Source: JALORV01 sp963791235
GTDB taxonomy: Bacteria; Pseudomonadota; Gammaproteobacteria; Burkholderiales; Burkholderiaceae_F
Direction: 5' to 3'
Length of the DNA stretch: 64,000 bases
Assembly: GCA_963791235.1 (NCBI GenBank)
Contig: CAWBRW010000029.1
Span: forward strand, 310,001-374,000
Shown here: positions 15,061 to 23,621 of the stretch, piece by piece
How positions within the stretch are numbered: position 1 is the first letter of the stretch
Layout: the number at the start of each line of letters is the position of its first letter
Translations under genes and position numbers: made by a program
The notes under the pieces: model-generated
What the model saw: the letters and a program-made list of their open reading frames with translations, nothing else
The model's database searches: none
Told to the model about the DNA's origin: nothing

Positions 15061-16424
15061 GTCGGAGGTCGGCTGACAACGCGCCCCGCCAGCCAGACCA
15101 GGAGCAGCACCGGTACGCCCAGCGCGGCGGTCGAAACGAAGAAGGCCGTATAGCCATGCACGTCGACAAACGCACCTGAAAATCCGGCGATGAACTTCGG
15201 TAACAGCAGCATCACCGAGGAAAACAGCGCGTACTGCGTCGCCGAGTAGGCGACGTTGGTGAGACTCGACAGGTACGCGATGAACGCGGCGGAGGCGATG
15301 CCTGCCGACAGGTTGTCGGCCGAGATCACGAAGATCAGCCCGGTCAGGTCGTGGCCGCGGGTCGTGAGCCAGGCAAACAGCAGGTTCGATGCCGCCGAGA
15401 GGATCGCGCCGAGCATCAGGATGCGGACGACGCCGAAGCGCAGCGCGAGCGCGCCACCGAGAAAGGCGCCGACCAGCGTCATCACGACGCCATAGAGCTT
15501 CGATACCGCCGCCACCTCGTCCTTCGAGTAGCCCATGTCGACGTAGAACGGGTTCGCCATGATCCCCATGACGACGTCCGAGATGCGATACGTCGCGATC
15601 AGTGCCAGCAGCAGCAGCGCGTGCCAGCGGTAGCGGCGGATGAAGTCCGCAAACGGCCCGACCACGGCGGACTGCAGCCAAGCTCCGAGCCGCTCGGAGC
15701 GTGACCGGGAGGATGCCAGCATCGGCTCATCCAGGATGGTGCTGCGCGCGGCGGCAGGTTCGGGCGACAGCAGCACCACGAGCAGGCCGACCGCCATGCT
15801 GGCGGCCATCGTCAGGTAGGCGACGGTCCACGCGCTGGCGTCGTAACCCCGCTCGACTCCGGCCGCTCGCGCTGCGATCCACAGCACGCCCGCGCCGGCC
15901 CAGATCATCGCCAGGCGGTAGCCGGTCTGGTACATCGCCGCGAGCGCCCCCTGTTTCTCGACCGCGGCCGACTCGATGCGATAGGCATCCAGCGCGATAT
16001 CCTGCGTTGCCGAGGCGAACGCCACGACGAGCGCTGCGATCGTCAATGCACGCAGCCCGTGCTGGGGTTCGCTCACTGCCATCGCCACCAGACCGCCGAT
16101 GATGACCGCCTGCGACAGCAGCAGCCAGGCGCGGCGCCGGCCGAATGCTCGTGTCAGCAGCGGCAGCGGCAAGCGATCGACCAGAGGCGCCCAGAGCCAT
16201 TTGAAGCCGTAGGCGAGACCCACCCACGACAGGTAACCGATCGTGGCGCGATCGATCCCCGCCTCGCGCAGGCGGAACGACAGCGTGCCCAGAACCAGCA
16301 GCAGCGGCAGGCCGGCCGCAAAGCCGAGGAAGAACATGCGCACCGCCGTCGGTTCGGCATAGACGCGCAGCACTTCACGCCACGGGCGGCGTGGCGACGG
16401 CGCGGAAGCGGACGTACTCGTCAT
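15039..16424 (-). CDS. ampG: AmpG-family MFS muropeptide permease
   Basis: About 461 residues with roughly 12 membrane helices. The N-terminal FFLGFAAGLPLLLVLGTLSFRLREAGI and GYLSWVGLAYGFKWLWAPLVDR are the AmpG signature, as is QDIALDAYRIE. AmpG imports anhydromuropeptides from peptidoglycan turnover into the cytoplasm for recycling and, in some bacteria, beta-lactamase control. No recycling enzymes or ampR/ampC are adjacent. ATG 16424 is chosen as it fits the family length; the frame is open further upstream. A related MFS transporter with another substrate cannot be excluded. Confidence 0.85.
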   Translation of the reverse strand: MTSTSASAPSPRRPWREVLRVYAEPTAVRMFFLGFAAGLPLLLVLGTLSFRLREAGIDRATIGYLSWVGLAYGFKWLWAPLVDRLPLPLLTRAFGRRRAWLLLSQAVIIGGLVAMAVSEPQHGLRALTIAALVVAFASATQDIALDAYRIESAAVEKQGALAAMYQTGYRLAMIWAGAGVLWIAARAAGVERGYDASAWTVAYLTMAASMAVGLLVVLLSPEPAAARSTILDEPMLASSRSRSERLGAWLQSAVVGPFADFIRRYRWHALLLLALIATYRISDVVMGIMANPFYVDMGYSKDEVAAVSKLYGVVMTLVGAFLGGALALRFGVVRILMLGAILSAASNLLFAWLTTRGHDLTGLIFVISADNLSAGIASAAFIAYLSSLTNVAYSATQYALFSSVMLLLPKFIAGFSGAFVDVHGYTAFFVSTAALGVPVLLLVWLAGRVVSRPPTHASPSQ

Positions 16425-16744
16425 GGCTGCGCGCAGTGTAGTGGCGTGCTGCGCGAGGCCTGGCTGCGTCGTGTCGCAATGCTGGCCCGCAGGCACGACG
16501 CCTGGCTGTTCGTCTCGCTGTCAACCCTGCCTTGGTATCTTCAGTGTTCAAGAACACGCTCGAGCGGATATCGCGCCGGCGTGAAGTCCCGGCAGACGCT
16601 GAACATGCAGGTGATCATCGAGTAATTTGCGCTGTTGCGGGCGCACCGGGCAATTGATACTGACGCACGACTGGCGGAATCCCGCCACCCCGAACAAGTG
16701 ACCAGAGTGGTGCAGCGTCGGATCGACATTGCGCGTTGTCCTGG
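16425..16744. other. Intergenic region, little recognisable
   Basis: 320 bases between the divergent ampG and the small membrane protein gene. The only structure I see is TGGCGG-AATC-CCGCCA (16672-16687), a 6-bp stem without a T run. No convincing RNA gene or coding frame; promoters for both neighbours must lie here. Confidence 0.5.
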
Positions 16745-17047
16745 ATGATGAGTCGCGCCCGCCCACCCTCCGCCCAGTTGCGCCGCGTTCTCGAGAACGC
16801 GGGGATCCTGATCTTTGCGTCGCTGCTGGTGATGTCGGTTGCCCTCGGCCGCTATACTGGTGCGCTGGTCTGGGGCGGCGCGTTGCTGGTGTTCTTTGCG
16901 CACGCCTGGGAGGGACGGGCGCGGCCGCCCGCGGCGGACGCAGGTGCCGCGGAGGCGCCCGTACCCGCGCGCGCGCGTCGCTTCGATGTACTGCGCTGGC
17001 TCGGCGTCACGCTCGCGCTGAGCGGTGCAGTGGCGCTGGCGCTCTAG
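16745..17047 (+). CDS. Small membrane protein, two predicted helices
   Basis: A 100-residue protein I do not recognise. It has an N-terminal basic segment, a first membrane helix (GILIFASLLVMSVALG), a second hydrophobic segment (GALVWGGALLVFFAHAW), a charged Pro/Ala linker, and a third hydrophobic stretch at the C terminus (LGVTLALSGAVALAL). Two adjacent ATG codons (16745, 16748) can serve as start. It converges on the TAXI gene, with only four bases between stop codons. Third-position GC fits its neighbours, so it is probably real. Confidence 0.6.
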   Translation: MMSRARPPSAQLRRVLENAGILIFASLLVMSVALGRYTGALVWGGALLVFFAHAWEGRARPPAADAGAAEAPVPARARRFDVLRWLGVTLALSGAVALAL

Positions 17048-17051
17048 CGCT

Positions 17052-18377
17052 CTAGGAAACCTTCGCTTCGCGCTCCGCAACGAGCAGGCCGCGAACGTAG
17101 TCGGCGTGGAGTCGCAGTGTGTAGAGCTGTGACAGGTAAGCCTTCGGCACCTTGACACGGTTGAGCCGCACGTCGATCTCATTGATGCGCTCGACATGCG
17201 CGGTCGGATCTCCTACTGATGCGGCGCGCTCGATGCGATTCAGTTCGGCATACCAGCCGTCGAGCTTGCTGCGGATGCGCCAGTCGTAGATCTTGGGCAG
17301 GTAGGCAAACGCCGGAATTGCGATCGCCAGCAGCGGCAGCATGATGAAGAGCAGCCGTTCCGCCCACACCGCCACCCAGAACGGAAGGATCCGTCGCAGC
17401 AGCGATGGTCGATCGCGGTAGAACCGGTCCCCATCGGTCGCCAGCGGCAGCTCGATATCCATCGGTGCCGGGAAGACACCAGCCCGGTGCAGCAGCGAGG
17501 GTCCGCCGTGCACCTGGCGCGCCGCGTCCAGCAGGAGTTCGACGGCTACCGGATGCACGCCTTCGCGGGCAACCAGATTGGCGGTGACCGCGATCATCGT
17601 CATCGGTTGAGACGGCAGTCCAGCCTTGAGGTCTACGACGCCTGCCGGCAGGTCGAGCTTGTGCAGGTAGGGCAGCCGGCGGATGTAGGCATCGGCGCGG
17701 CGTGCATTCATCATGTGCACACCGGGAGCGCGCAGCAGTCTCTGCACCGCGGGGCCGTCGATGGCCGACACGTACAGCGCCGCGTCGATGCTGCCGGCGA
17801 TTAACGCATCCGCCGCCGCGAGGCCGCCCAGTTCGACCAGCGCTGTCGGCGGTTCGGCCAGGCCGTTGTCGCGCGCCACTGCCATGCCGAGCGCGTGTGT
17901 TCCGCCGCCGGGTATGCCAACGGCGACCCGCTGGCCGCGCAGTTCGGATACCTGGTCGATCACCGACTTGCCGCGGTAAAAGATCCAAATCGGCTCGTAG
18001 AACAGGCTGCCAAGCGTCACCAGTTTCTCGCTATCGGTCTCCAGGACCAGTCCGCCCTGAACCAGCCCGACCTCGACCCCGTTGTCACCCGTCCGCAGGC
18101 GCTCCAGGTTTTGCGCCGCACCGGAAGATGGGCGCAGCACCAGGTCAACGCCATGCCGGGCCAGCAACTCGCGATAGCGCTGAGCGTAGCTATGGTAGGC
18201 ACCATCTTCGGTCCCGGTCGTCATAATCACCCGCTTCGGCGGCGGCGGCGGTGCAAGCTGCGCCAAGCCCCAGCCGAGCAGTAGCAGCAACGCGGTCACT
18301 CCGACTACGTACCAGGCCAAAGCGCGGCCCTCGATGTTTTCGGGCAGCCGCTTGCGTACGAATTCTGAGTTCAGCAT
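17052..18377 (-). CDS. TAXI-family TRAP transporter solute-binding protein, membrane-anchored
   Basis: A 441-residue protein with an N-terminal membrane helix (AWYVVGVTALLLLLGWGLA) rather than a cleavable signal, a TAXI substrate-binding domain (MTTGTEDGAYHSYAQRY, then PSSGAAQNLERLR, VGIPGGGTHALGMAV), and a second helix near residues 345-375 followed by a cytosolic-looking charged C terminus. TAXI proteins bind glutamate-like or dicarboxylate ligands and feed TRAP permeases. No DctM/DctQ-type permease gene is nearby, so this copy is an orphan and may act as a sensor or use a distant permease. Its stop is six bases from that of xth on the same strand side. Confidence 0.82.
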   Translation of the reverse strand: MLNSEFVRKRLPENIEGRALAWYVVGVTALLLLLGWGLAQLAPPPPPKRVIMTTGTEDGAYHSYAQRYRELLARHGVDLVLRPSSGAAQNLERLRTGDNGVEVGLVQGGLVLETDSEKLVTLGSLFYEPIWIFYRGKSVIDQVSELRGQRVAVGIPGGGTHALGMAVARDNGLAEPPTALVELGGLAAADALIAGSIDAALYVSAIDGPAVQRLLRAPGVHMMNARRADAYIRRLPYLHKLDLPAGVVDLKAGLPSQPMTMIAVTANLVAREGVHPVAVELLLDAARQVHGGPSLLHRAGVFPAPMDIELPLATDGDRFYRDRPSLLRRILPFWVAVWAERLLFIMLPLLAIAIPAFAYLPKIYDWRIRSKLDGWYAELNRIERAASVGDPTAHVERINEIDVRLNRVKVPKAYLSQLYTLRLHADYVRGLLVAEREAKVS

Positions 18378-18383
18378 CGGCCT

Positions 18384-19160
18384 TCACAGCCTCCCGGTGT
18401 AGTCAATGGTCAGCGGTGCGTGGTCGGAAAAGCGCTTTGCGGTATAGATCTCGGCGCGGCGCGCACGGGCGGCGAGCCCGGACGTCGCGATCTGGTAATC
18501 GATGCGCCACCCGACGTTCTTGGCCCACGCCTGGCCGCGATTGCTCCACCACGTGTATTGCTCCGGCCGGTCATCCAGACGACGAAAGACGTCGACCCAG
18601 CCGTCACGCTCGAAGACGTCGGTCAACCACGAACGCTCTTCCGGCAGGAACCCCGAGTTCTTGCGATTGCTGCGCCAGTTCTTGAGGTCGATTTCCTTGT
18701 GCGCGATGTTGATGTCGCCACAGAACACGATTTCCCTCCCGCTCGCACGCAGCCGCGCCAGATGCGGCGCGAATTCGGCGAGGAAACGGTACTTGGCGAC
18801 CTGTCGTTCGGGTCCGGAAGAGCCTGACGGGAAGTACACGGAGATAACGGTGACATCCCGGAACTCGGCCTCGACATAGCGACCCTCGACGTCGAATTCG
18901 GCCGAGCCGAAGCCGAGGCGGACCGAGCGTGGCTCCTTCGCGGCGTACAAGGCCGCTCCGGAGTAGCCGCGCCGTTGCGCACAGTGGAAAAAGCCGTGGA
19001 GTCCCCCCGGAAATCGCAACGCCTCCGGAATATCGACTTCGTCGGCCTTGACCTCCTGCAGGCAGACGACATCGGGCTCGGCGCGGCGTAGCCAGCGAAA
19101 CAGACCCTTGGAGGCGGCCGACCGGATGCCGTTGACGTTGAGGGAGACGATGCGGAGCAT
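18384..19160 (-). CDS. xth: Exodeoxyribonuclease III
   Basis: A 258-residue EEP-fold nuclease, the normal length for ExoIII/AP endonucleases. It starts MLRIVSLNVNGIRSA and has the metal-binding CLQEVKADE, the catalytic FCGDINIAHKEIDLKN, and the C-terminal VGWRIDYQIA and FSDHAPLTIDY. It cleaves abasic sites and degrades 3' ends in base excision repair. The ATG at 19158-19160 matches homologues; the upstream open frame is ignored. Divergent from pyrE, the usual neighbour in betaproteobacteria. Confidence 0.95.
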   Translation of the reverse strand: MLRIVSLNVNGIRSAASKGLFRWLRRAEPDVVCLQEVKADEVDIPEALRFPGGLHGFFHCAQRRGYSGAALYAAKEPRSVRLGFGSAEFDVEGRYVEAEFRDVTVISVYFPSGSSGPERQVAKYRFLAEFAPHLARLRASGREIVFCGDINIAHKEIDLKNWRSNRKNSGFLPEERSWLTDVFERDGWVDVFRRLDDRPEQYTWWSNRGQAWAKNVGWRIDYQIATSGLAARARRAEIYTAKRFSDHAPLTIDYTGRL

Positions 19161-19279
19161 GGACTTGATCGGCTTGGCCGTTCGGATTTCGCCGGCATTT
19201 TCCATGCTTTTGGCTGGCGCGCTGCGGCACAATCGCACGGAGTCCATCCATCGGGACGGCGGGGTCCCGTAGCACCATC

Positions 19280-19957
19280 GTGCAGGCGCTGCGACAGCAG
19301 TTCATCGAGTTTGCGCTCCAGGCGGGGGTGCTGCGCTTTGGAGAATTCAAGACCAAGGCGGGCCGGCTCTCGCCCTACTTCTTCAATGCCGGACTTTTCA
19401 ACCGCGGCGCGCTGCTCGGTCGCCTGGCGCGTTTCTATGCACAGACACTGCTGGCCGCACGGGCGGAGGGGCGAGTGGAGTTCGACATGCTGTTCGGTCC
19501 CGCCTACAAGGGAATCACTCTCGCTGCCGGCACCGCAATGGCGCTCGCCGACCTTGGCACCGATGTGCCGTTTGCCTACAACCGCAAGGAGGCGAAGGAT
19601 CATGGCGAGGGCGGCGTGATCGTCGGCGCTCCCCTCGCCGGCCGCGTCGTTATCGTCGACGATGTCATCACCGCAGGGACGTCGGTGCGCGAATCGGTGG
19701 AATTGATACGTGGTGCCGGCGCGTCACCCGCGGCAGTACTGATTGCGCTCGACCGAATGGAGCGCGCCGGCCCGGATGACGCGCTGTCGTCGCACTCGGC
19801 CGTGCAGGAAGTGGAAGCGACCTACCAGTTGCCGGTCCTGGCAATCGCGACCCTGGACGATGTGATGCAGTTCCTGGCGGCTGATTCGGCGCAGGCCCTG
19901 CAGGTGCGCACCCACAGGCCTGCCGTCGAGCGCTATCGGGAGCGTTATGGCGCCTGA
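19280..19957 (+). CDS. pyrE: Orotate phosphoribosyltransferase
   Basis: A 225-residue enzyme making orotidine 5'-phosphate from orotate and PRPP in pyrimidine synthesis. The PRPP-binding motif VVIVDDVITAGTS and the flexible-loop segment NRKEAKDHGEGG are intact, and the N-terminal GEFKTKAGRLSPYFFNAG is characteristic. The start is GTG at 19280. Its end overlaps the start of the following DUF4124-like gene by 11 bases. Confidence 0.96.
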   Translation: MQALRQQFIEFALQAGVLRFGEFKTKAGRLSPYFFNAGLFNRGALLGRLARFYAQTLLAARAEGRVEFDMLFGPAYKGITLAAGTAMALADLGTDVPFAYNRKEAKDHGEGGVIVGAPLAGRVVIVDDVITAGTSVRESVELIRGAGASPAAVLIALDRMERAGPDDALSSHSAVQEVEATYQLPVLAIATLDDVMQFLAADSAQALQVRTHRPAVERYRERYGA

Positions 19958-20663
19958 ACGACTCCTTCTTACCGCAGCACGCATGAGAAATCTCGCGCTG
20001 TGCGGGCTGTCCGCCTGCGGCACGTTGGCCGCGATGGCGCAGGTGCCGCTCCCCGGCATCATGTTTACCTGTGTCGCGAACGGCAAGACCTACACCGCCG
20101 ATCGTCCGCCGGCGGAGTGTGTCAACAGCGACATCCGCGAACTGAACCGTGACGGCTCCGTGCGGCGCGTCATTGCGCGACCGCTGACGATCGAGGAGCA
20201 GCGCGCACGTGCGCTCGAGGCCAAGAAGAAGTACGAGGAAGAGGAAAGGATCCTGGCGCAGCGGCGGCGCGATCGTTCGCTGCTGGAAGCCTATGCGACC
20301 GAGGCCGAAATCGAAGCGGCTCGCAAGAAGTCACTGGAGGGTGCGGAGCAGATCATCCGCCGTTCGCAGGAGCGGGCGAAGAGCCTCGCGGAGGACCGCA
20401 AACGGCTCGACGACGAATCCGAGTTCTACAAGAAGCGTGAACAGCCCGACAGCCTCAAGCGTGCTTATGCGCTCAACGGACAGGCGGTGACCGCTGAGGA
20501 GAAGATCATTGCCGAGGCGCGTGGCGAGGTGGCGCGGATCAACGAGCGCTTCGATGCCGAGCAGAAACGCTTCCGCGAGCTGGTCGCCCAGGGGGCACGC
20601 CCGGTGCAACGGAACCCCGAAGCCGACATCCTGCTCGATCCGCGCTTCTCGGGCCGCCAGTAG
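19947..20663 (+). CDS. Exported DUF4124-like protein with coiled coil
   Basis: A 238-residue protein, probably periplasmic. A hydrophobic signal (LALCGLSACGTLAAMA) is followed by a short DUF4124-like region (FTCVANGKTYTADRPPAEC) and a long charged coiled coil (about residues 75-225) full of Glu, Arg and Lys. Function unknown; DUF4124 proteins are common exported proteins in proteobacteria. ATG 19947 has GGGAG six bases upstream and overlaps pyrE, so it is chosen; ATG 19983 would give a shorter, more classical signal peptide. Confidence 0.72.
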   Translation: MAPERLLLTAARMRNLALCGLSACGTLAAMAQVPLPGIMFTCVANGKTYTADRPPAECVNSDIRELNRDGSVRRVIARPLTIEEQRARALEAKKKYEEEERILAQRRRDRSLLEAYATEAEIEAARKKSLEGAEQIIRRSQERAKSLAEDRKRLDDESEFYKKREQPDSLKRAYALNGQAVTAEEKIIAEARGEVARINERFDAEQKRFRELVAQGARPVQRNPEADILLDPRFSGRQ

Positions 20664-20723
20664 GCGGGCCGGCCCGTGCCGTCAGGGCGGGCGCGCGCAT
20701 AATGAATCGGATGGAGGTGCATG

Positions 20724-21203
20724 ATGGACAAGTCTCCAGCCATCTCTCGAACCGTGGTCCGCTGGCTGAGATTCGCGGTGCTAACACTCCCGGGATTCGC
20801 GACGGCGCAAGTCGAAGGCGGGCTTTACATCGCCGGTAACGGCTTCACGCTCGAACAGGCAGTGTCAACCGGCCTGGCACAGAATTCTGGCGGGCAGCGC
20901 TTCTTCCTGCTCGTGCTTCCGCCTAACACCCGTGCGTTGGCGATGACCGCGCCGGACGCGCTGGTCGCCATGCGTAACCGCGTCCTGGCCGGCAATGGGA
21001 GCCTGCTGGTCTGCCAGCGCGACATTGACAACGGGGCCGTGGATCCCACCAATCTTCTGCCCGGGGTCGTTGCCGTACGGGGCTGGCCGCCGCCCGGCAG
21101 CAATGCACTTCCCGAAGGCCAGCGTTACTACCCGGACGAGGATCCGGCCAACCTGCCGCAGGCGACCGACGCACTGCGCCGCCTGCGCGCGACCTGCTCC
21201 TGA
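20724..21203 (+). CDS. Exported protein with DsrE-like fold
   Basis: A 159-residue protein not recognised by name. A signal peptide (TVVRWLRFAVLTLPGFATA) precedes a domain with the order expected of a DsrE/DsrF-like fold: a strand (GGLYIAGNG), a helix (LEQAVSTGLAQ), a strand (RFFLLVLPP), a helix (APDALVAMRNRVL), then SLLVCQRDIDNGAVDPTNLLPGVVAVRG. The Cys in LLVCQRD is at the position of the sulfur-relay Cys in DsrE relatives. The second ATG of two (20724) has ideal spacing from GGAGG. It converges on the prolyl oligopeptidase gene. Confidence 0.6.
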   Translation: MDKSPAISRTVVRWLRFAVLTLPGFATAQVEGGLYIAGNGFTLEQAVSTGLAQNSGGQRFFLLVLPPNTRALAMTAPDALVAMRNRVLAGNGSLLVCQRDIDNGAVDPTNLLPGVVAVRGWPPPGSNALPEGQRYYPDEDPANLPQATDALRRLRATCS

Positions 21204-21225
21204 TCCGCCGCTTTCGGTGTTTGTG

Positions 21226-23421
21226 TCAGGGCTTTGCGGTGGGTTGGAAATCCGGCACGCCGAATTGCCACAGGAAGAAGCTGAACACGTCGCCGGTGCG
21301 CTCGCGCGCCTGCGCTCGTGTGCTGCCCTGGCCGTGGCCTGACTCGTATTCGAGCCGCATCAGCACCGGACGGGACTGCCCCGTCGCCGCGGCGAGCCGC
21401 GCGGCGAACTTGGCTGACTGCCACACATCGACACGCGTGTCGTTCACGCCGTGCACCAGCATGACGGCCGGGTACTTCTGCCCGTCCTTCACATGGTGAT
21501 AACTGCTCATCGCCAGCAGGGCCCGGAACTCGTCTTCTTTCTTCACGGTCCCGTACTCGGGGACGTTGGCGACACCGTTGGCGCGCGTCTCCGAGCGGAC
21601 TAGATCATGCACTCCGACCGCCGACACCGCCGCCGCGAATAGTTCCGGCCGTTCCGTGATGGCGCGACCAACGAAGATGCCGCCGGCGCTGCCGCCATAG
21701 ATGCCGATGCGGTCGCGCGTCGAGTAGCCGTTGACGACCAGCCACTCGGCCACCGCGATGCCGTCCTTCCACGTGTTCGGCTTCGTTGTCTTGCGGCCCG
21801 CCAGATGCCACTCTTCCCCGAAGGCGCCACCGCCGCGCACGTGGGCAATGGCGTAGACGCCGCCACGCTCGAGCCATGCGTAGATGCGCGGGCTGAAGAA
21901 AGGATCCTCGGTGATGCCGTAGGCGCCATAGCCATACACGATGGTTGGATTGCGGCCATCGAGCTTGATGTCCTTGCGCGACAGGATCGACACCGGGACT
22001 TCAATTCCGTCATGGCTGCGCACCATGACTTCCCTGGCCATGATGTCGCCGGGAGAATCAAAGGTGCCGCTGGCCACGAAGGGCAGTGCGATGGCCGCGC
22101 CTTTCGCCGGGTCGTATAAGTAAGGCTTGGCCGCGCGGGTCCAGCCCGCGAGATCGAGCACCGCACCGTCGAGTTCGGGGTCCGTGGCTTCGATCTGCAC
22201 GTTGCCCTCAAACGGCAATGCAATTAGTTCGAGCTTCGGTTCATGCACGTGGGGCAGTCGCGAGAGCGACAGCGTCGCGCCGTCGCGCCGGGTGATGTAG
22301 AGCCCGTCGCGGGCGCCGGCGATGCGGGTGATGACACTGCGTGACCCCGGAACCACGACCTCCGCACGCTTCAGCTCCGGGGCGTTGAGCGGAACCCGCA
22401 GTACCTGGTAGCGCGGCGCATCGAGGGCGGAACGCAAATAGATCCAGCCGCCCGCGAATGCGACATCGCTCACCTTGTCCTTCAGCTCGACGACCGGGCG
22501 CCACCGTGCGGTCCCGCGGGTGGCGGCCTCCAGGTCGGCGAGGTAAAGCAGCCGGTTGCGTTCGACACCGAGGTAGACCACGGCGGCGGCGAGTTTCGTT
22601 CCGGGGACCTGGAACACGTCGCCCACGGCGTACGTCGGCAGCTTAAGTTCCGCATTGAGGCTAGCGCTGAAGACCCGTCGATCCACGGCCGGATCGACCC
22701 CGCGGAAGTGGCGCGCCGTGTCCTGGAAGCGCTCGGTCGGCGGCAGCTTGTCGTAGTCCTCGCGCAGTCGCGTATAGAAGAATCCGCTGCCATCGGCGAG
22801 CCAGCTGGCGCTGGCATAGCGAATGCGGTCTATGGGCTCGATCAGGTCGCGGCCGCTCGCGACGTCGATGACATGCAGTGTGCCGATCTCACCGCCGCCG
22901 ACCTGGATCGAGTAGGCGATCTTGCGGCCATCATCGGAGGGCGCGAAATCCATGATCGCGTGCGGTCGTCCGGCAGCCCGCGTCAACGCCTCCGGATCGA
23001 TCAGAACCGTATCGGTGCCGTCTATGCCGTCGCGCCACACCAGCTTGAACTGGTCTTCGCCGGGGTTGCGGCGTAGGAAGAAGTACCGCTCGCTGCGCGT
23101 CCGGACGACCCGGTCGGCGATGCCGGGCGCAGCCGCCTCGATCTCCGCCATGCGCGCCAGCAGCGGCGCCCGGCCCGGGATGCGAGCGAGGATCGCCGTC
23201 GTGGCGTCGGCCTGCGCGCGCAGCCAGCGTTGGACATCCGAATCCTTGACGTCTTCGAAGTGCCGGTAGGGGTCATCGACCGGTGCTCCGTAGTAGGAGT
23301 CGACGACGTTGCGCGGCGCCGGCGGCGGGGGGACGTCTACGCCGGCGATGGACGCCGCGTGCACCAGGCCAGCGGCTTGCCCCAGCAGCAAACCGACCAG
23401 TGAGGTAAGCGAACACTTCAT
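21226..23421 (-). CDS. Prolyl oligopeptidase family (S9A) serine peptidase, exported
   Basis: A 731-residue enzyme with a signal peptide (LTSLVGLLLGQAAGLVHA), an N-terminal seven-bladed propeller and a C-terminal alpha/beta-hydrolase domain. The nucleophile Ser lies in IGIYGGSAGG, the Asp in LVHGVNDTRVD and the His in ESGHGQG. HVRGGGAFGEEWH is the S9A signature. Prolyl oligopeptidases cut short peptides after proline; this one would act in the periplasm. GGGAGATC-like Shine-Dalgarno (GGGAG) precedes ATG 23421. Close relatives differ in specificity, so the exact substrate is open. Confidence 0.9.
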   Translation of the reverse strand: MKCSLTSLVGLLLGQAAGLVHAASIAGVDVPPPPAPRNVVDSYYGAPVDDPYRHFEDVKDSDVQRWLRAQADATTAILARIPGRAPLLARMAEIEAAAPGIADRVVRTRSERYFFLRRNPGEDQFKLVWRDGIDGTDTVLIDPEALTRAAGRPHAIMDFAPSDDGRKIAYSIQVGGGEIGTLHVIDVASGRDLIEPIDRIRYASASWLADGSGFFYTRLREDYDKLPPTERFQDTARHFRGVDPAVDRRVFSASLNAELKLPTYAVGDVFQVPGTKLAAAVVYLGVERNRLLYLADLEAATRGTARWRPVVELKDKVSDVAFAGGWIYLRSALDAPRYQVLRVPLNAPELKRAEVVVPGSRSVITRIAGARDGLYITRRDGATLSLSRLPHVHEPKLELIALPFEGNVQIEATDPELDGAVLDLAGWTRAAKPYLYDPAKGAAIALPFVASGTFDSPGDIMAREVMVRSHDGIEVPVSILSRKDIKLDGRNPTIVYGYGAYGITEDPFFSPRIYAWLERGGVYAIAHVRGGGAFGEEWHLAGRKTTKPNTWKDGIAVAEWLVVNGYSTRDRIGIYGGSAGGIFVGRAITERPELFAAAVSAVGVHDLVRSETRANGVANVPEYGTVKKEDEFRALLAMSSYHHVKDGQKYPAVMLVHGVNDTRVDVWQSAKFAARLAAATGQSRPVLMRLEYESGHGQGSTRAQARERTGDVFSFFLWQFGVPDFQPTAKP

Positions 23422-23574
23422 GGGATCTCCCGAGCAGGTCGGGACGATAACGCAGGCCAGCCGAGGCCGGTAAACCTGCGCTGCGGCCAAGCCCGATCGC
23501 ATGGACCGCTGGTCTGTCCAGGTGTGAGGCCTCCGGACTAGCGCAAACAACTTATCGCTAAAGCAAGTTCAAAA

Positions 23575-23589
23575 TGGGAAAATTTCCCA
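23575..23589. promoter_or_regulatory. Perfect palindrome before the DUF4382 gene
   Basis: TGGGAAA-A-TTTCCCA, a 7-1-7 inverted repeat, lies 32 bases before the start codon in the divergent region with the peptidase gene. It is AT-richer than its surroundings and looks like an operator. Regulator unknown. Confidence 0.4.
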
Positions 23590-23621
23590 CGAGTTGCCTT
23601 GGCATTGAGGAGGAATGAGTC

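Noticed and set aside
16672..16687. Terminator downstream of ampG
   Set aside because: It lies upstream of both divergent genes and has no T run, so it cannot terminate either of them.
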